NCBI GenBank assembly: GCA_030829955.1
Contig: JAURNY010000023.1
Location: forward strand, 1 to 34,962
DNA length: 34,962 nucleotides
From: Gammaproteobacteria bacterium
GTDB lineage: Bacteria; Pseudomonadota; Gammaproteobacteria; Eutrophobiales; Eutrophobiaceae
Direction of reading: 5' to 3'
Each line of letters opens with the position of its first letter. Within the stretch, counting starts at the first letter, position 1. A program made the translations under genes and the position numbers. A model generated the notes under the pieces. The model did no database searches. It had not been told where the DNA came from and saw nothing but the letters and a program-made list of their open reading frames with translations. This document shows, one piece after another, positions 10,967 through 21,280 of this stretch.

Positions 10967-11830
10967 ATGGCAGGCGCTAAAGAAATACGTGGCAAAATAG
11001 CCAGTGTTAAAAATACGCAAAAGATCACCAAGGCAATGGAAATGGTGGCAGCTAGTAAAATGCGTAAAGCACAGGATCGTATGTTAGCTGCAAGACCATA
11101 TGCGGATAAGATCCGAAATGTTATCTCTCATTTGGCGCATGCGAATCCCGAGTATCAACATCCATATGTTGTTGCGCGTGATGAGGTCAAAACTGTTGGT
11201 GTGATAGTAGTATCAACTGATCGTGGTCTGTGTGGTGGTTTAAATGCCAATCTATTCAGAAAAATACTGCGCCAGTTTAACGCCTGGCAAGCAGAAGGTA
11301 AGCAGGTTCAACTTTGTGTAATTGGTTCCAAGGCTGCAGGTTTCTTCGGGTCGATTGGCGCAAAGATAAATGCACAGGCAACACAAATTGGTGACCAGCC
11401 TAGTCTGGAACAATTACTCGGCACCATTATGGTTATGCTGAACAGTTTCAAAGATGGCGATGTTGATGAAGTACATATTGTGTCTAACAAGTTTGAAAAC
11501 TCCATGACTCAAACGCCTGAACTGCTACAACTGATTCCAACCAAACCAGCTGAAACTGATGGCTATGAACATCATTGGGATTATTTGTATGAACCTGATG
11601 CTGAAGAAGTGCTGGACCATTTATTGACTCGATATATTGAGTCTCAGGTTTATACCAGTGTGGTTGAAAATATTGCCTGTGAAATGGCTGCAAGAATGGT
11701 AGCTATGAAAAGTGCATCTGATAATGCCGGTAAATTGATAGACGAACTCGAATTGATTTACAACAAGGCTCGTCAGGCTGCAATTACACAAGAATTATCA
11801 GAAATCGTTGCGGGTGCCGCAGCGGTTTAA
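10967..11830 (+). CDS. atpG: F0F1 ATP synthase subunit gamma
   Basis: Central rotor shaft inside F1. The 287-residue chain opens with the conserved N-terminal helix ([20 protein letters not shown]) and has the [11 protein letters not shown] segment near residue 80. It closes with the C-terminal helix ending [14 protein letters not shown]. These two terminal helices form the coiled shaft. It lies 42 bases after atpA and 56 bases before atpD. Confidence 0.97.
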   Translation: MAGAKEIRGKIASVKNTQKITKAMEMVAASKMRKAQDRMLAARPYADKIRNVISHLAHANPEYQHPYVVARDEVKTVGVIVVSTDRGLCGGLNANLFRKILRQFNAWQAEGKQVQLCVIGSKAAGFFGSIGAKINAQATQIGDQPSLEQLLGTIMVMLNSFKDGDVDEVHIVSNKFENSMTQTPELLQLIPTKPAETDGYEHHWDYLYEPDAEEVLDHLLTRYIESQVYTSVVENIACEMAARMVAMKSASDNAGKLIDELELIYNKARQAAITQELSEIVAGAAAV

Positions 11831-11868
11831 TAACTGTATTTGTTTAATTTTAAATTGTAAGAAAGTAA

Positions 11869-13290
<1,422 letters not shown>

Positions 13291-13307
13291 TTAGGATTGA
13301 ATAGATT

Positions 13308-13736
13308 ATGACTGATTCAATACATGTCGATATCGTAAGTGCGGAATGCGAAATTTATTCTGGTGAAGCAGAAATGGTATTCGCTCCTGCTGAGATGGGA
13401 GAAGTCGGTATTGCCCCCGGACATGCACCTCTGGTGACCAAAATGGGGCCAGGTGAAGTTCGAGTTAAAGACAGGGATGGTAATGAGTCTGCTTTTTATG
13501 TTTCCGGTGGTATGTTGGAAGTACAGCCAAAAGTCGTAACTGTTTTATCTGATACTGCTCAGCGTGCTGAAGATTTAGATGAGGCAGCGATTATGAAAGC
13601 CAAGGAAGAGGCTGAGAACGCTTTTCATGATAAGTCAGATTCGACGATTGACTATGCCAAGGCCAGAGCGCAGTTGGCAGAAACAGCAGCTCAGTTACAA
13701 ACCTTACAACGCTTACGTAAACGTAAAGGTCGATAA
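13308..13736 (+). CDS. atpC: F0F1 ATP synthase subunit epsilon
   Basis: Rotor subunit that contacts the c-ring and can inhibit ATP hydrolysis. The 142 residues comprise the N-terminal beta-sandwich (VDIVSAECEIYSGEAEMV to about residue 88, including APGHAPLVT) and a C-terminal pair of helices rich in Ala, Glu and Lys. It is the last gene of the operon, 17 bases after atpD and just before a strong terminator. Confidence 0.96.
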   Translation: MTDSIHVDIVSAECEIYSGEAEMVFAPAEMGEVGIAPGHAPLVTKMGPGEVRVKDRDGNESAFYVSGGMLEVQPKVVTVLSDTAQRAEDLDEAAIMKAKEEAENAFHDKSDSTIDYAKARAQLAETAAQLQTLQRLRKRKGR

Positions 13737-13744
13737 ACTAATAC

Positions 13745-13773
13745 AAAATCCCGCTAACTAGCGGGTTTTTTTT
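13745..13773 (+). terminator. Terminator of the atp operon
   Basis: CCCGCT (13750-13755) pairs with AGCGGG (13760-13765) around a 4-base loop. It is flanked by AAAA upstream and eight T residues downstream (13766-13773). It closes the atp operon before glmU. Confidence 0.92.
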
Positions 13774-13826
13774 ATTTAAGTTCGCTCCTACTTATTTAGG
13801 CTGATGTTATCGTTTAATATATAGTC

Positions 13827-15188
13827 ATGACATTAAGTATTGTTATTCTCGCAGCAGGAAAGGGCAAACGCATGTATTCCGATTTGCCAAAAGTTCTGCA
13901 TTGTCTCGCTGGTAAATCCCTGCTGGAACATGTTTTTGATACCGCCAGTAGTTTGCCTTATCGTGAAATTCACGTCGTTTATGGTCACGGTGGTGAACAG
14001 GTAAAGGAGCAGTTAGCAGAGCTCGATGTGAACTGGGTATTGCAGGATCAACAATTAGGTACGGCACATGCCGTGCAACAGGCCTTGCCTTTGGTTCCCG
14101 ATAAAGATGATGTTCTAATCTTATATGGCGATGTGCCATTGATTACGGATGAAACATTATCCTCACTTGTTCAAGCTGCTCAGGAAAGTGGTTTTGCATT
14201 ATTAACCGCTTATCTGGAAGATCCTCGAGGATACGGCAGAATAATTAGAGATGAGCTTGATAACATAAAACAGATCGTTGAAGAAAAAGATTGTAATGAT
14301 GAACAACGTCGTATCTGTGAAATCAATTCAGGCTTAATGGTAGTCAAGGGATCATTATTAAAAAAATGGATAGTAGCTGTAGAAAACAGCAATCAACAAA
14401 ATGAATATTATCTAACTGATATCGTTGAATTGGCCGTTTTTGAGGATGTTGAAGTGAAATCAGTATTGGCAGATTCATCAATCGAAATACAAGGTATCAA
14501 TAATCGCTCACAACTTGCCGAGGCAGAGCGATATTATCAGCTGATTCAGGCGCATCATTTAATGCAACGGGGTGTGGGTTTATTGGATCCGGCTCGTTTT
14601 GATTTACGCGGCAATCTTGAAGTTGGCACGGATAGTGTTTTTGATATCAATGTCATTATTGAAGGCAGGGTGAAAATTGGTAATAACGTGCAGATTGGTA
14701 GTAATTGTTATATCAAGGATAGTATTATTGCTGATAATGTCACGATACATCCTAATACCCATATTGATAGTGCAGTAATCGGTTCAGGCTGTCGAATTGG
14801 GCCATTTGCGCGATTAAGACCTGATACGACACTGAATAATGATGTTCATATTGGTAATTTTGTCGAGATAAAAAAAGCAGATATCGGTAAAGAGACCAAG
14901 GTGAACCATTTAAGTTACGTTGGTGACAGTCATGTTGGCTCAAAATCAAATATTGGTGCTGGTGTCATTACCTGTAATTACGATGGCGCAAATAAACACC
15001 TGACGACGATTGGTGATAATGTCTTTGTCGGATCTGATGTACAGTTAATTGCGCCGGTAAATGTTAAATCCGGATCGACTATTGCTGCAGGTACAACAAT
15101 ATCAAAAGATGTTTCAGAAAATGCGTTAGCAATTACTCGCATAGAACAACGCGAAATCCAGAATTGGAAGCGACCTAAAAAGAAATAG
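13827..15188 (+). CDS. glmU: Bifunctional UDP-N-acetylglucosamine pyrophosphorylase / glucosamine-1-phosphate acetyltransferase
   Basis: Makes UDP-GlcNAc, the precursor of peptidoglycan and LPS, in two steps. The N-terminal uridyltransferase domain (about 1-230) begins with ILAAGKGKRMYSDLPKVLH and has YGDVPLI near residue 100. From about 250 to the end it is a left-handed beta-helix acetyltransferase of hexapeptide repeats, with the catalytic-region motif EIKKADIGKETKVNHLSYVG and the CoA-site segment NIGAGVITCNYDG. Length (453) matches E. coli (456). Its position directly after atpC is the common gammaproteobacterial arrangement; the terminator at 13745-13773 gives it separate transcription. 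Confidence 0.97.
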   Translation: MTLSIVILAAGKGKRMYSDLPKVLHCLAGKSLLEHVFDTASSLPYREIHVVYGHGGEQVKEQLAELDVNWVLQDQQLGTAHAVQQALPLVPDKDDVLILYGDVPLITDETLSSLVQAAQESGFALLTAYLEDPRGYGRIIRDELDNIKQIVEEKDCNDEQRRICEINSGLMVVKGSLLKKWIVAVENSNQQNEYYLTDIVELAVFEDVEVKSVLADSSIEIQGINNRSQLAEAERYYQLIQAHHLMQRGVGLLDPARFDLRGNLEVGTDSVFDINVIIEGRVKIGNNVQIGSNCYIKDSIIADNVTIHPNTHIDSAVIGSGCRIGPFARLRPDTTLNNDVHIGNFVEIKKADIGKETKVNHLSYVGDSHVGSKSNIGAGVITCNYDGANKHLTTIGDNVFVGSDVQLIAPVNVKSGSTIAAGTTISKDVSENALAITRIEQREIQNWKRPKKK

Positions 15189-15194
15189 AAGTTT

Positions 15195-15986
15195 GTGATG
15201 TTTAGAGTCGGTTATTATCAATTTCGTCTCTTATTTGGCAAGCCTGAACAAAATTGTAAAAAGATCATTACAGTATTAGATAGTGTTGAGTCAGACCTAT
15301 TGGTATTGCCGGAACTTGCCTTATCGGGTTATTACTTTGCAAACAAAGAAGAAGCCCTGCATTTTTCGGAAGATCCCAATAATAGTAAAAATATAGATAG
15401 CATCTGCGAGCTTGCGGCAAAAAAGAATATGCATCTGGTGCTGGGTTTTGTCGAGCGTCAGCAGAATAATTGTTTTAATAGCGCAGCATTAATTGGACCT
15501 AATGGAATTGAACATATTTATCGCAAGATCCATTTATTTAATGAAGAAAAATTTATTTTTGCAGAAGGTGATATTCCTTTTAAGGTAAACACCATAAACG
15601 GTGTTAAATTAGGTTTGATAGTTTGTTTTGATTGGGTATTTCCTGAAACAATTAGAATGCTTGCCATGCAAGGCGCGCAGGTGATTTGTCAGCCAGCAAA
15701 TCTGGTTTTAACTTATTGTCAGCAAACCATGATTGCGCGATCTATTGAGAATAGGGTGTTTATTATTACCTGTAATCGATATGGTCAGGAAATACGACCA
15801 CAAGGGGCATTGAAGTTTACAGGACGTAGCCAAATCGTTGCTCCTGGAGGTAATATTTTACATCGTTCAGCTGCTCAGCGTGAGGCAATATATCTATGTG
15901 ATATTGACCCTAAGGATGCGAACAATAAATTTATAACTAAATATAATCATTTGTTTAATGACCGACGCGTCGAATTTTATAAATAA
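15195..15986 (+). CDS. Carbon-nitrogen hydrolase (nitrilase superfamily)
   Basis: A 263-residue member of the nitrilase/amidase superfamily, which hydrolyses non-peptide C-N bonds. The full Glu-Lys-Cys triad is visible: E40 in VLPELALSGY, K111 in YRKIHLFNEE and C144 in LIVCFDWVFPE. A second structural glutamate lies near E118. There is no signal peptide, so it is cytoplasmic. The substrate cannot be told from the sequence; similar genes are annotated as amidases, omega-amidases or carbamoylputrescine amidases. The start is GTG 15195 or ATG 15198. It follows glmU by six bases and precedes the RraA-like gene by 25, so the three may be co-transcribed. Confidence 0.88.
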   Translation: MMFRVGYYQFRLLFGKPEQNCKKIITVLDSVESDLLVLPELALSGYYFANKEEALHFSEDPNNSKNIDSICELAAKKNMHLVLGFVERQQNNCFNSAALIGPNGIEHIYRKIHLFNEEKFIFAEGDIPFKVNTINGVKLGLIVCFDWVFPETIRMLAMQGAQVICQPANLVLTYCQQTMIARSIENRVFIITCNRYGQEIRPQGALKFTGRSQIVAPGGNILHRSAAQREAIYLCDIDPKDANNKFITKYNHLFNDRRVEFYK

Positions 15987-16011
15987 TTAAATATATGACA
16001 GGAGATCAAAA

Positions 16012-16497
16012 GTGAGTTTTGCTACTGCTGATTTATACGATAAATATGAAGATCAACTCCAGATCGCTACACCAATTTTTAATGATTATGGTGGCAATAT
16101 TCAGTTTTCCGGACCTGCCAGCACGGTAAAAGTTTTTGCTGATAATTCACTAGTGCGGGCGGCGTTGGAAGAAGCTGGTGACGGTAGAGTACTGGTTGTC
16201 GATGGTGGTGGTTCACTGAACTGCGCTTTATTAGGTGATATGTTGGCGGACCTGGGATTTAAGAATGGTTGGGTTGGAGTCATTGTTTATGGTTGTATAC
16301 GTGACTCAGCTGCTATTGCAAATATGAAAATCGGTGTAAAAGCATTGAACACAAACCCAAAAAAAAGTGTCAAACGTGGTGAGGGTCAACGTAATGTATC
16401 AGTCAGTTTTGCAGATGTCACGATTGCTCCGGGTAATTACATTTATGCTGATGTTGATGGGATCGTCATTAGCCAGAATAAACTGGATTTATCATGA
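16012..16497 (+). CDS. rraA: RraA family protein (RNase E activity regulator / aldolase-like fold)
   Basis: The 161 residues equal E. coli RraA in length, and the protein has the family core: STVKVF near 37, VVDGGGSLNCALLGDMLA at 62-79, GVIVYGCIRDS at 89-99, and DVDGIVIS near the C-terminus. E. coli RraA binds RNase E and dampens mRNA decay. Close relatives are HMG/oxaloacetate aldolases that use the Arg-Asp pair seen here at 97-98, so an enzymatic role cannot be excluded. GTG is the start, with a good AGGAG ribosome site. Confidence 0.88.
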   Translation: MSFATADLYDKYEDQLQIATPIFNDYGGNIQFSGPASTVKVFADNSLVRAALEEAGDGRVLVVDGGGSLNCALLGDMLADLGFKNGWVGVIVYGCIRDSAAIANMKIGVKALNTNPKKSVKRGEGQRNVSVSFADVTIAPGNYIYADVDGIVISQNKLDLS

Positions 16498-16512
16498 CAC
16501 GAATTAAATTCA

Positions 16513-17208
16513 GTGGATAAACTAGAACAAATAAAAAAGAAAAAGTTGCATTATCTATTTCTGTTAATAGGTATTTTTTTATCATGTTTGACCGCGCTTG
16601 TTTCTCATAATGGTTTTATCTGGTTTTCTAATATTAAGTGGGCACAGATCGATGTGTTGCACTGGACGGCAATCGCTTTATTGTTAGTTATATCTGTTGT
16701 TCTTCAGCACTTTTATTTATATCTATTGCGTAAAACCTGGTTGTGGTATCTGATAGTAATTGGCATTTCGATCGTATGGATATTCAATAATGGCATTATG
16801 GCTATGAATCGTTTTCAGGATTGGACTATGAATGTAGGTGTTAGTGTGGGTTGGTTATCAATTACTGATTTGATCAGTTGGTTGGTAGGCGCTGTTTATT
16901 TTCCAGTATTAATCGGCATAGGTGCTATCAATGCGATAATTGATGCAAACGCCTCGATGCTTAGTCAGGCCTGTTACTATGCAAAAATGGCCTGGGAAAT
17001 TACAGGCGTGTCTCCGGGAAATATTATTGATTTCGGCAAGAGCCTCATAAGTATTACCTGGGATATGGTGAGTAATTCATTTTTACAGGACATAATGCAG
17101 CAAACCAGCAATGTTGATAGTTTATTCTCGTTTAGTTTTGCCGAGTTATTCAGTGTTCCTGAATGGATAAGTAATCTTGGATATAGTGTCAGTTGTATTT
17201 GTCAATGA
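16513..17208 (+). CDS. Uncharacterised inner-membrane protein
   Basis: I do not recognise this 231-residue protein. It begins with a short lysine-rich stretch (KLEQIKKKKLH). Hydrophobic segments follow at about 14-32, 47-70, 75-95 and 118-142, consistent with four membrane helices and the N-terminus inside. The C-terminal 85 residues are less hydrophobic, rich in Ser, Trp, Asn and Met, and end in CICQ; they may be periplasmic or membrane-associated. GTG 16513 is the first start, 15 bases after rraA, without a clear ribosome site, so a later start is possible. Codon use looks like that of its neighbours. No function is assigned. Confidence 0.6.
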   Translation: MDKLEQIKKKKLHYLFLLIGIFLSCLTALVSHNGFIWFSNIKWAQIDVLHWTAIALLLVISVVLQHFYLYLLRKTWLWYLIVIGISIVWIFNNGIMAMNRFQDWTMNVGVSVGWLSITDLISWLVGAVYFPVLIGIGAINAIIDANASMLSQACYYAKMAWEITGVSPGNIIDFGKSLISITWDMVSNSFLQDIMQQTSNVDSLFSFSFAELFSVPEWISNLGYSVSCICQ

Positions 17209-17234
17209 CAAATTAACTTAAACTATATAAGCAA

Positions 17235-17411
17235 TCAGAAAATACAATGCTTGGTGTAGTCAGCGAGTTCATTAGCTGTCCATTCACCCTTTGATTTTTC
17301 TTTAAGTTGTTCACACCATGCTTCACTGCCAATCTCCGGGGCGCATGCACCTAGTGTCAGCAATGAAAACGCAATCAACATTATATGAATGTATTTGTTT
17401 GTTTTATTCAT
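17235..17411 (-). CDS. Small DUF3012-type lipoprotein
   Basis: A 58-residue protein. Residues 1-23 form a lipoprotein signal: a basic start (MNKTNK), a hydrophobic core and the lipobox LGAC with Cys23 as the lipidated residue. The mature part, GSEAWCEQLKEKSKGEWTAN followed by ELADYTKHCIF, matches the small DUF3012 family with its two conserved cysteines (C33 and C56), which could form a disulfide. The ATG sits nine bases past the hemL stop and has an AAGG ribosome site (TAAGGTTAGAT), so it is the last gene of the thiD-thiE-hemL operon. The role is unknown; a small envelope protein is all that can be said. Confidence 0.8.
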   Translation of the reverse strand: MNKTNKYIHIMLIAFSLLTLGACAPEIGSEAWCEQLKEKSKGEWTANELADYTKHCIF

Positions 17412-17419
17412 ATCTAACC

Positions 17420-18700
17420 TTATTTAAGTTGTTTAAAGACAGTGGATGCAGCAGCAATCGTCTTTTCCAGATCTTCATCAGTATGAGCTGATGAAACAAA
17501 GCCGGCTTCAAAGGCAGATGGAGCAAGATAAATTCCTTCCTGCAACATACCATGAAAAAAGTGTTTAAATTTGTCGATATCGCAATTCATAACGTCTGCA
17601 AATGAATTGATGTGTTGCTTATCGCTAAAGAATAATCCAAACATGCCGCCCATCATATTGCTAGTCATATTTATATTTACTTTGCGAGCGGCATTTAAAA
17701 TACCTGTTACCAGCTTATTGGTTTTGGTTTCTAAAGACTCGAAAAAACCAGGTGCTTCAAGCAGGTTTAATGTCGCAAGTCCGGCTGCCATTGCAACTGG
17801 ATTGCCGGACAATGTACCTGCTTGATATATTGGACCTTCAGGTGCTAATTGATCCATAATTTTAGCCTTCCCACCAAATGCGCCAACCGGCATACCACCA
17901 CCAATAACCTTGCCTAAAGCTGTAATGTCAGGGTTGATGTTATAAATTGACTGAGCGCCACCTAATGCAACACGAAAACCACTCATGACCTCGTCAAACA
18001 ATAATAATGATTCATAGTCATCACAGAGTTTGCGCATGGTTTGTAAAAACTCTTTTGATGCGGGAATACAATTCATATTGCCGGCTACGGGTTCGACAAT
18101 GATACAGGCAATCTCATTACCCATTTCCGAAAAGATTTGCTCGAGTTGTTGGCAGTTATTGTAATCCAGCGTAAGTGTATATTTTGCTAGATCTGCCGGT
18201 ACACCGGGTGAAGTTGGTATACCTAATGTGAGTGCACCAGAGCCAGCTTTTACTAAAAGAGAGTCAGCATGACCATGATAACAACCCTCAAATTTAATAA
18301 TCTTATCTCTACCAGTTACACCCCTAGCTAAGCGAATAGCACTCATTGTAGCCTCAGTGCCTGAACTTACCATACGCACTTTTTCTATAGAAGGTATCAA
18401 TTTACATACCTTATTCGCCATTATTGTTTCGATTTCAGTTGGTGCGCCAAAACTCAAGCCCTGTTCGGCTTTTTCCTGTACGGCTTTGATCACATCAGGG
18501 TGTGCATGACCTAATATCATTGGGCCCCATGAACCAACAAAATCAATATATTCTTTATTGTCGGTATCATAAATATATGCTCCTTTTGCATTTTTAAAGA
18601 ACACTGGTGTGCCAGATACAGATTTAAATGCTCTAACTGGTGAGTTAACTCCGCCCGGGATATGGATTTTTGCGGCATTGAATAGTGATTCGTTCGACAT
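17420..18700 (-). CDS. hemL: Glutamate-1-semialdehyde 2,1-aminomutase
   Basis: PLP enzyme that converts glutamate-1-semialdehyde to 5-aminolevulinate, the first committed tetrapyrrole precursor in the C5 pathway. The 426-residue chain has [15 protein letters not shown] at 14-28, the aminotransferase motifs [15 protein letters not shown] at 112-126 and [11 protein letters not shown] at 233-243, and the PLP lysine K264 in [17 protein letters not shown]. The length is typical. It follows thiE by nine bases and precedes the small lipoprotein by nine. The protoporphyrinogen oxidase gene hemJ lies 1.6 kb away in another operon. Confidence 0.97.
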   Translation of the reverse strand: MSNESLFNAAKIHIPGGVNSPVRAFKSVSGTPVFFKNAKGAYIYDTDNKEYIDFVGSWGPMILGHAHPDVIKAVQEKAEQGLSFGAPTEIETIMANKVCKLIPSIEKVRMVSSGTEATMSAIRLARGVTGRDKIIKFEGCYHGHADSLLVKAGSGALTLGIPTSPGVPADLAKYTLTLDYNNCQQLEQIFSEMGNEIACIIVEPVAGNMNCIPASKEFLQTMRKLCDDYESLLLFDEVMSGFRVALGGAQSIYNINPDITALGKVIGGGMPVGAFGGKAKIMDQLAPEGPIYQAGTLSGNPVAMAAGLATLNLLEAPGFFESLETKTNKLVTGILNAARKVNINMTSNMMGGMFGLFFSDKQHINSFADVMNCDIDKFKHFFHGMLQEGIYLAPSAFEAGFVSSAHTDEDLEKTIAAASTVFKQLK

Positions 18701-18709
18701 AACTTCTTT

Positions 18710-19321
18710 CTAATAATGTAAAAAAGATTTAAAACGCTGTAGAGTGTTAACTATATCTTCACTACCGTATAAAGCTGTAATGACAGCTAGCATGTCAGCT
18801 CCTGCTTCAACTAATACTTTACCATTGTCTGGTGTAATACCTCCAATAACAACGATCGGTTTATTAATTTTAGGTTTTGCTTGTTCTAACAATGATATAG
18901 ATGCTTTTACAGCGCCAGGTTTTGTTTGCGAAGGATAAAACGCACCGAAGGCAACATAATCAGCTTCATGTGCATTTATCGCGATTTCAAGATCGTTATA
19001 ACAAGATTTGCCGATAATGACACTGCCAAGAAAATCACGCGCCTTGGAAAGCGATTTATCACTTTTTCCTAAATGAACACCATCCGCTTTAATGCGGTGA
19101 GCTAACTCAATATCATCATTAATTATAAATGGTGTGTTGTAAGTTTTACAAAGCTCCTGCAAAGTTAGCACGGTACTTTTTTTTGCAGCATCATTTTTGT
19201 TGCGATATTGAAGCATGGAAATACCTGATTTAAGCATAACTTCTGATCGTTCAATGACTGCTTGATCATCAAGTCGATCAAAATCAGTGATTGCATATAA
19301 ACCTTTTTTACTCATGGTCAT
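18710..19321 (-). CDS. thiE: Thiamine-phosphate synthase
   Basis: Joins HMP-pyrophosphate and the thiazole phosphate to make thiamine phosphate. From the chosen start the protein is 203 residues, a TIM-barrel with QYR at 38-40, INDD at 67-70, GVHLG at 81-85, FYPSQTK at 129-135 and VIGGI at 158-162, all pyrophosphate- or thiazole-binding segments of the family. The frame stays open back to 19372, but the extra residues lie inside thiD. ATG 19321 (or 19315) gives the canonical MSKKGLYAITD start and overlaps the thiD stop, as coupled genes do. Confidence 0.92.
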   Translation of the reverse strand: MTMSKKGLYAITDFDRLDDQAVIERSEVMLKSGISMLQYRNKNDAAKKSTVLTLQELCKTYNTPFIINDDIELAHRIKADGVHLGKSDKSLSKARDFLGSVIIGKSCYNDLEIAINAHEADYVAFGAFYPSQTKPGAVKASISLLEQAKPKINKPIVVIGGITPDNGKVLVEAGADMLAVITALYGSEDIVNTLQRFKSFLHY

Positions 19322-20093
19322 ATTTATAAAAGCGGTTTGGGTGCCATTGTGACCGACCGATGGATTCAGCATTATTTAAACATTGCCAGGTATAGTCCTG
19401 TGCTAATTTTGTCGCATCTTCAATTGTTTCATTCATTGCCAGTTTGGCTGCAATGTGTGAAGCGAGTGTGCATCCTGAGCCATGATAAACGTGTGGTAAT
19501 CGTGGATATTCAAATGTTAATGTTTTGTCAGAAGTGAACAATATATTTTTTACATTTTCTGTTTTTTCATCTGCGCCAGTGATTAATACATTCTTACTAC
19601 CAATCGTTATTAAACGCTCAGCTGCGTCTTCTACTATATCACAGTCACCTAATTGTTTGGCTTCAAAATGATTAGGTGTAATCAGGGTAGCAAAAGGTAA
19701 TAGCGAGGAATAACGTGTATGAATTTCTTTCGCTAAAAAATTATCCCCTGAGCCAGACTTTAATACCGGATCAATGACGATTGGAATCTTAATGCTTGAG
19801 AAAAGTGATGCCAATAAATCGAATTGTTCGATGCTACCAAGCAATCCGGTTTTCACAGCATGAACCGGATAATCATCCATCAATAACGATAACTGTTGTT
19901 GTAGGTTATCGACAGATTGGGGAATGATCTTAATTACCTGTCTTGTATTTTGTGCTGTTAGCGCAGTAACGATTGTCAGTGGACGACAACCTGCTGCCGA
20001 TACTGATTCAATATCTGCCTGAATACCGGCGCCACCAGTTGGATCATGGCCGCCGATTAACAGTATATTCTTTTTACTATTGATATTAGACAT
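19308..20093 (-). CDS. thiD: Hydroxymethylpyrimidine (phospho)kinase
   Basis: Phosphorylates HMP and HMP phosphate to give the pyrimidine half of thiamine. The 261-residue ribokinase-fold protein has the substrate motif HDPTGGAGIQAD at 16-27, DPVLKSGSG in the centre, TPNHFEA, and the anion-hole/catalytic segment HGSGCTLAS near residue 213. It is first in the thiD-thiE-hemL operon and overlaps thiE. No TPP riboswitch is visible in the short gap before it; the 53 bases to the divergent rubredoxin gene hold only a weak promoter-like pair. Confidence 0.93.
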   Translation of the reverse strand: MSNINSKKNILLIGGHDPTGGAGIQADIESVSAAGCRPLTIVTALTAQNTRQVIKIIPQSVDNLQQQLSLLMDDYPVHAVKTGLLGSIEQFDLLASLFSSIKIPIVIDPVLKSGSGDNFLAKEIHTRYSSLLPFATLITPNHFEAKQLGDCDIVEDAAERLITIGSKNVLITGADEKTENVKNILFTSDKTLTFEYPRLPHVYHGSGCTLASHIAAKLAMNETIEDATKLAQDYTWQCLNNAESIGRSQWHPNRFYKYDHE

Positions 20094-20146
20094 TATGGAG
20101 CTATGCTACTTAGCCTTCTCATGAACAACAAGTATCGAGGTTAAAT

Positions 20147-20311
20147 ATGAAGCAGTATATGTGTGTCATCTGTGGTTTTGTCTATGATGAGGAAAAAGGT
20201 CACCCGGATGAGGATATAGCACCCGGTACAAAGTGGGAAGATGTTCCACCAAACTGGATTTGCCCTGATTGTGGTGCACGTAAAGAAGACTTTGAAATGG
20301 TCGAAATCTAG
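20147..20311 (+). CDS. Rubredoxin
   Basis: A 54-residue rubredoxin. Four cysteines bind one iron: CVICG at 6-10 and CPDCG at 39-43, with the conserved aromatic and acidic core (FVYDEEKG, WEDVPPNW). It is a soluble one-electron carrier; partners in related bacteria include alkane hydroxylases and oxygen- or peroxide-reducing enzymes, none of which is in this window. A GAGG ribosome site lies just before the ATG. It is monocistronic, divergent from thiD and convergent with hemJ (only five bases between the stop codons). Confidence 0.95.
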   Translation: MKQYMCVICGFVYDEEKGHPDEDIAPGTKWEDVPPNWICPDCGARKEDFEMVEI

Positions 20312-20316
20312 ATCTC

Positions 20317-20742
20317 TCAAAAAGGTCGAACCACGGCAAGAATCACAATAATAATTAGTAGCATGACTGGTATTTCGTTAAACCAACGATACCAGACATG
20401 GCTATGCCTGTTTCTATCAAATTTGAAGTCCTGCAATAAAAACCAGCAATAAATATGATAGATAACCAGAAAAAATATTAATAAGAGTTTAATGTGAAGC
20501 CATATTTGTCCACTATAAGAGCTCAATCCATTACTGACGATGATGCCTATACCAAAGACCAGTGTCAGGATAGCGCCCGGCGTGGTGATACCGTAAAATA
20601 GTTTTCGTTCCATGATCTTGAAGCGATCATTGCTGATTTGATCTTTACTCATAGCGTGATAGACAAACAAACGTGGTAAATAAAAAATACCTGCGAACCA
20701 GGTTACCATAAAAATAATATGTAAGGCCTTAAACCAGAGCAT
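20317..20742 (-). CDS. hemJ: Protoporphyrinogen IX oxidase, HemJ type
   Basis: Inner-membrane enzyme that oxidises protoporphyrinogen IX to protoporphyrin IX. The 141 residues form four membrane helices. The family signature is at the N-terminus: KALHIIFMVTWFAGIFYLPR with the haem-ligand histidine H8, and a second conserved site, WLHIKLLL, at 81-88. It lies last in a three-gene operon and overlaps the TlpA-like gene by 14 bases. It complements the hemL gene nearby in haem synthesis. Confidence 0.9.
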   Translation of the reverse strand: MLWFKALHIIFMVTWFAGIFYLPRLFVYHAMSKDQISNDRFKIMERKLFYGITTPGAILTLVFGIGIIVSNGLSSYSGQIWLHIKLLLIFFLVIYHIYCWFLLQDFKFDRNRHSHVWYRWFNEIPVMLLIIIVILAVVRPF

Positions 20743-21280
20743 AATTAGATAGAGAGCTTGAAGATGCTATTGTAGTTACAAGTAAAGTCTTAATCTTATC
20801 TTTTAGTTTAGCAAAATCAATCAAACCAACATAACGTTCAATAATATTGCCATGTTCATCAATTAATAATGTTGTTGGTGTGATAGTAATATTGCCAAGC
20901 AGTCTGGCTGCAGATCCATCTACATCTAATGCTATAGAGTATGGCAGATTATTTCGCTTGGAAAAATCAATCACCCGTTTAGGTGGATCATAAGCCATCG
21001 CTACGGCAACGATTTTTAAACCAGAATGATTTAATTCTTCATATAGGGCAATCAAATGAGGTATTTCCTTTATACAGCTTGCACATGTTGTTGCCCAGAA
21101 TACTACCAATGTCGTTTCCCCCATCAAATCATCGCGGTCAATAGTATGGCCGTCAATTGTTTTCAGGTTTAACTCTGTAGGAAAACTGGATGGCATTATG
21201 TTATACATGGTGAAGCGAGTCATCAGTATTCCTGCAACGAAAACAATACATAGCAATATGCCTTTCATGATTTTTTTCAT
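20729..21280 (-). CDS. Membrane-anchored TlpA-family thioredoxin
   Basis: Periplasmic thiol-disulfide oxidoreductase of the TlpA/ResA class. The 183 residues start with an uncleaved or cleavable signal-like helix (MKGILLCIVFVAGILMTRF), followed by an AhpC/redoxin-thioredoxin fold with the active site WATTCASC at 62-69 and the cis-proline segment ITPTTLLIDEHG near residue 137. Relatives reduce apocytochrome c cysteines or copper-site proteins; the substrate here is unknown. It overlaps DUF4126 by one base (TAATG) and hemJ by 14, so all three are translated from one message. Confidence 0.88.
   Translation of the reverse strand: MKKIMKGILLCIVFVAGILMTRFTMYNIMPSSFPTELNLKTIDGHTIDRDDLMGETTLVVFWATTCASCIKEIPHLIALYEELNHSGLKIVAVAMAYDPPKRVIDFSKRNNLPYSIALDVDGSAARLLGNITITPTTLLIDEHGNIIERYVGLIDFAKLKDKIKTLLVTTIASSSSLSNYALV

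Noticed and set aside
16510-16520. DnaA-box-like AGTGGATAA at the start of the membrane protein gene
   Set aside because: It has one mismatch, is isolated, and coincides with the GTG start codon region, so it is probably chance.
20094-20146. TPP riboswitch before thiD
   Set aside because: The gap to the divergent rubredoxin is only 53 bases and lacks the conserved CUGAGA and thi-box sequences.
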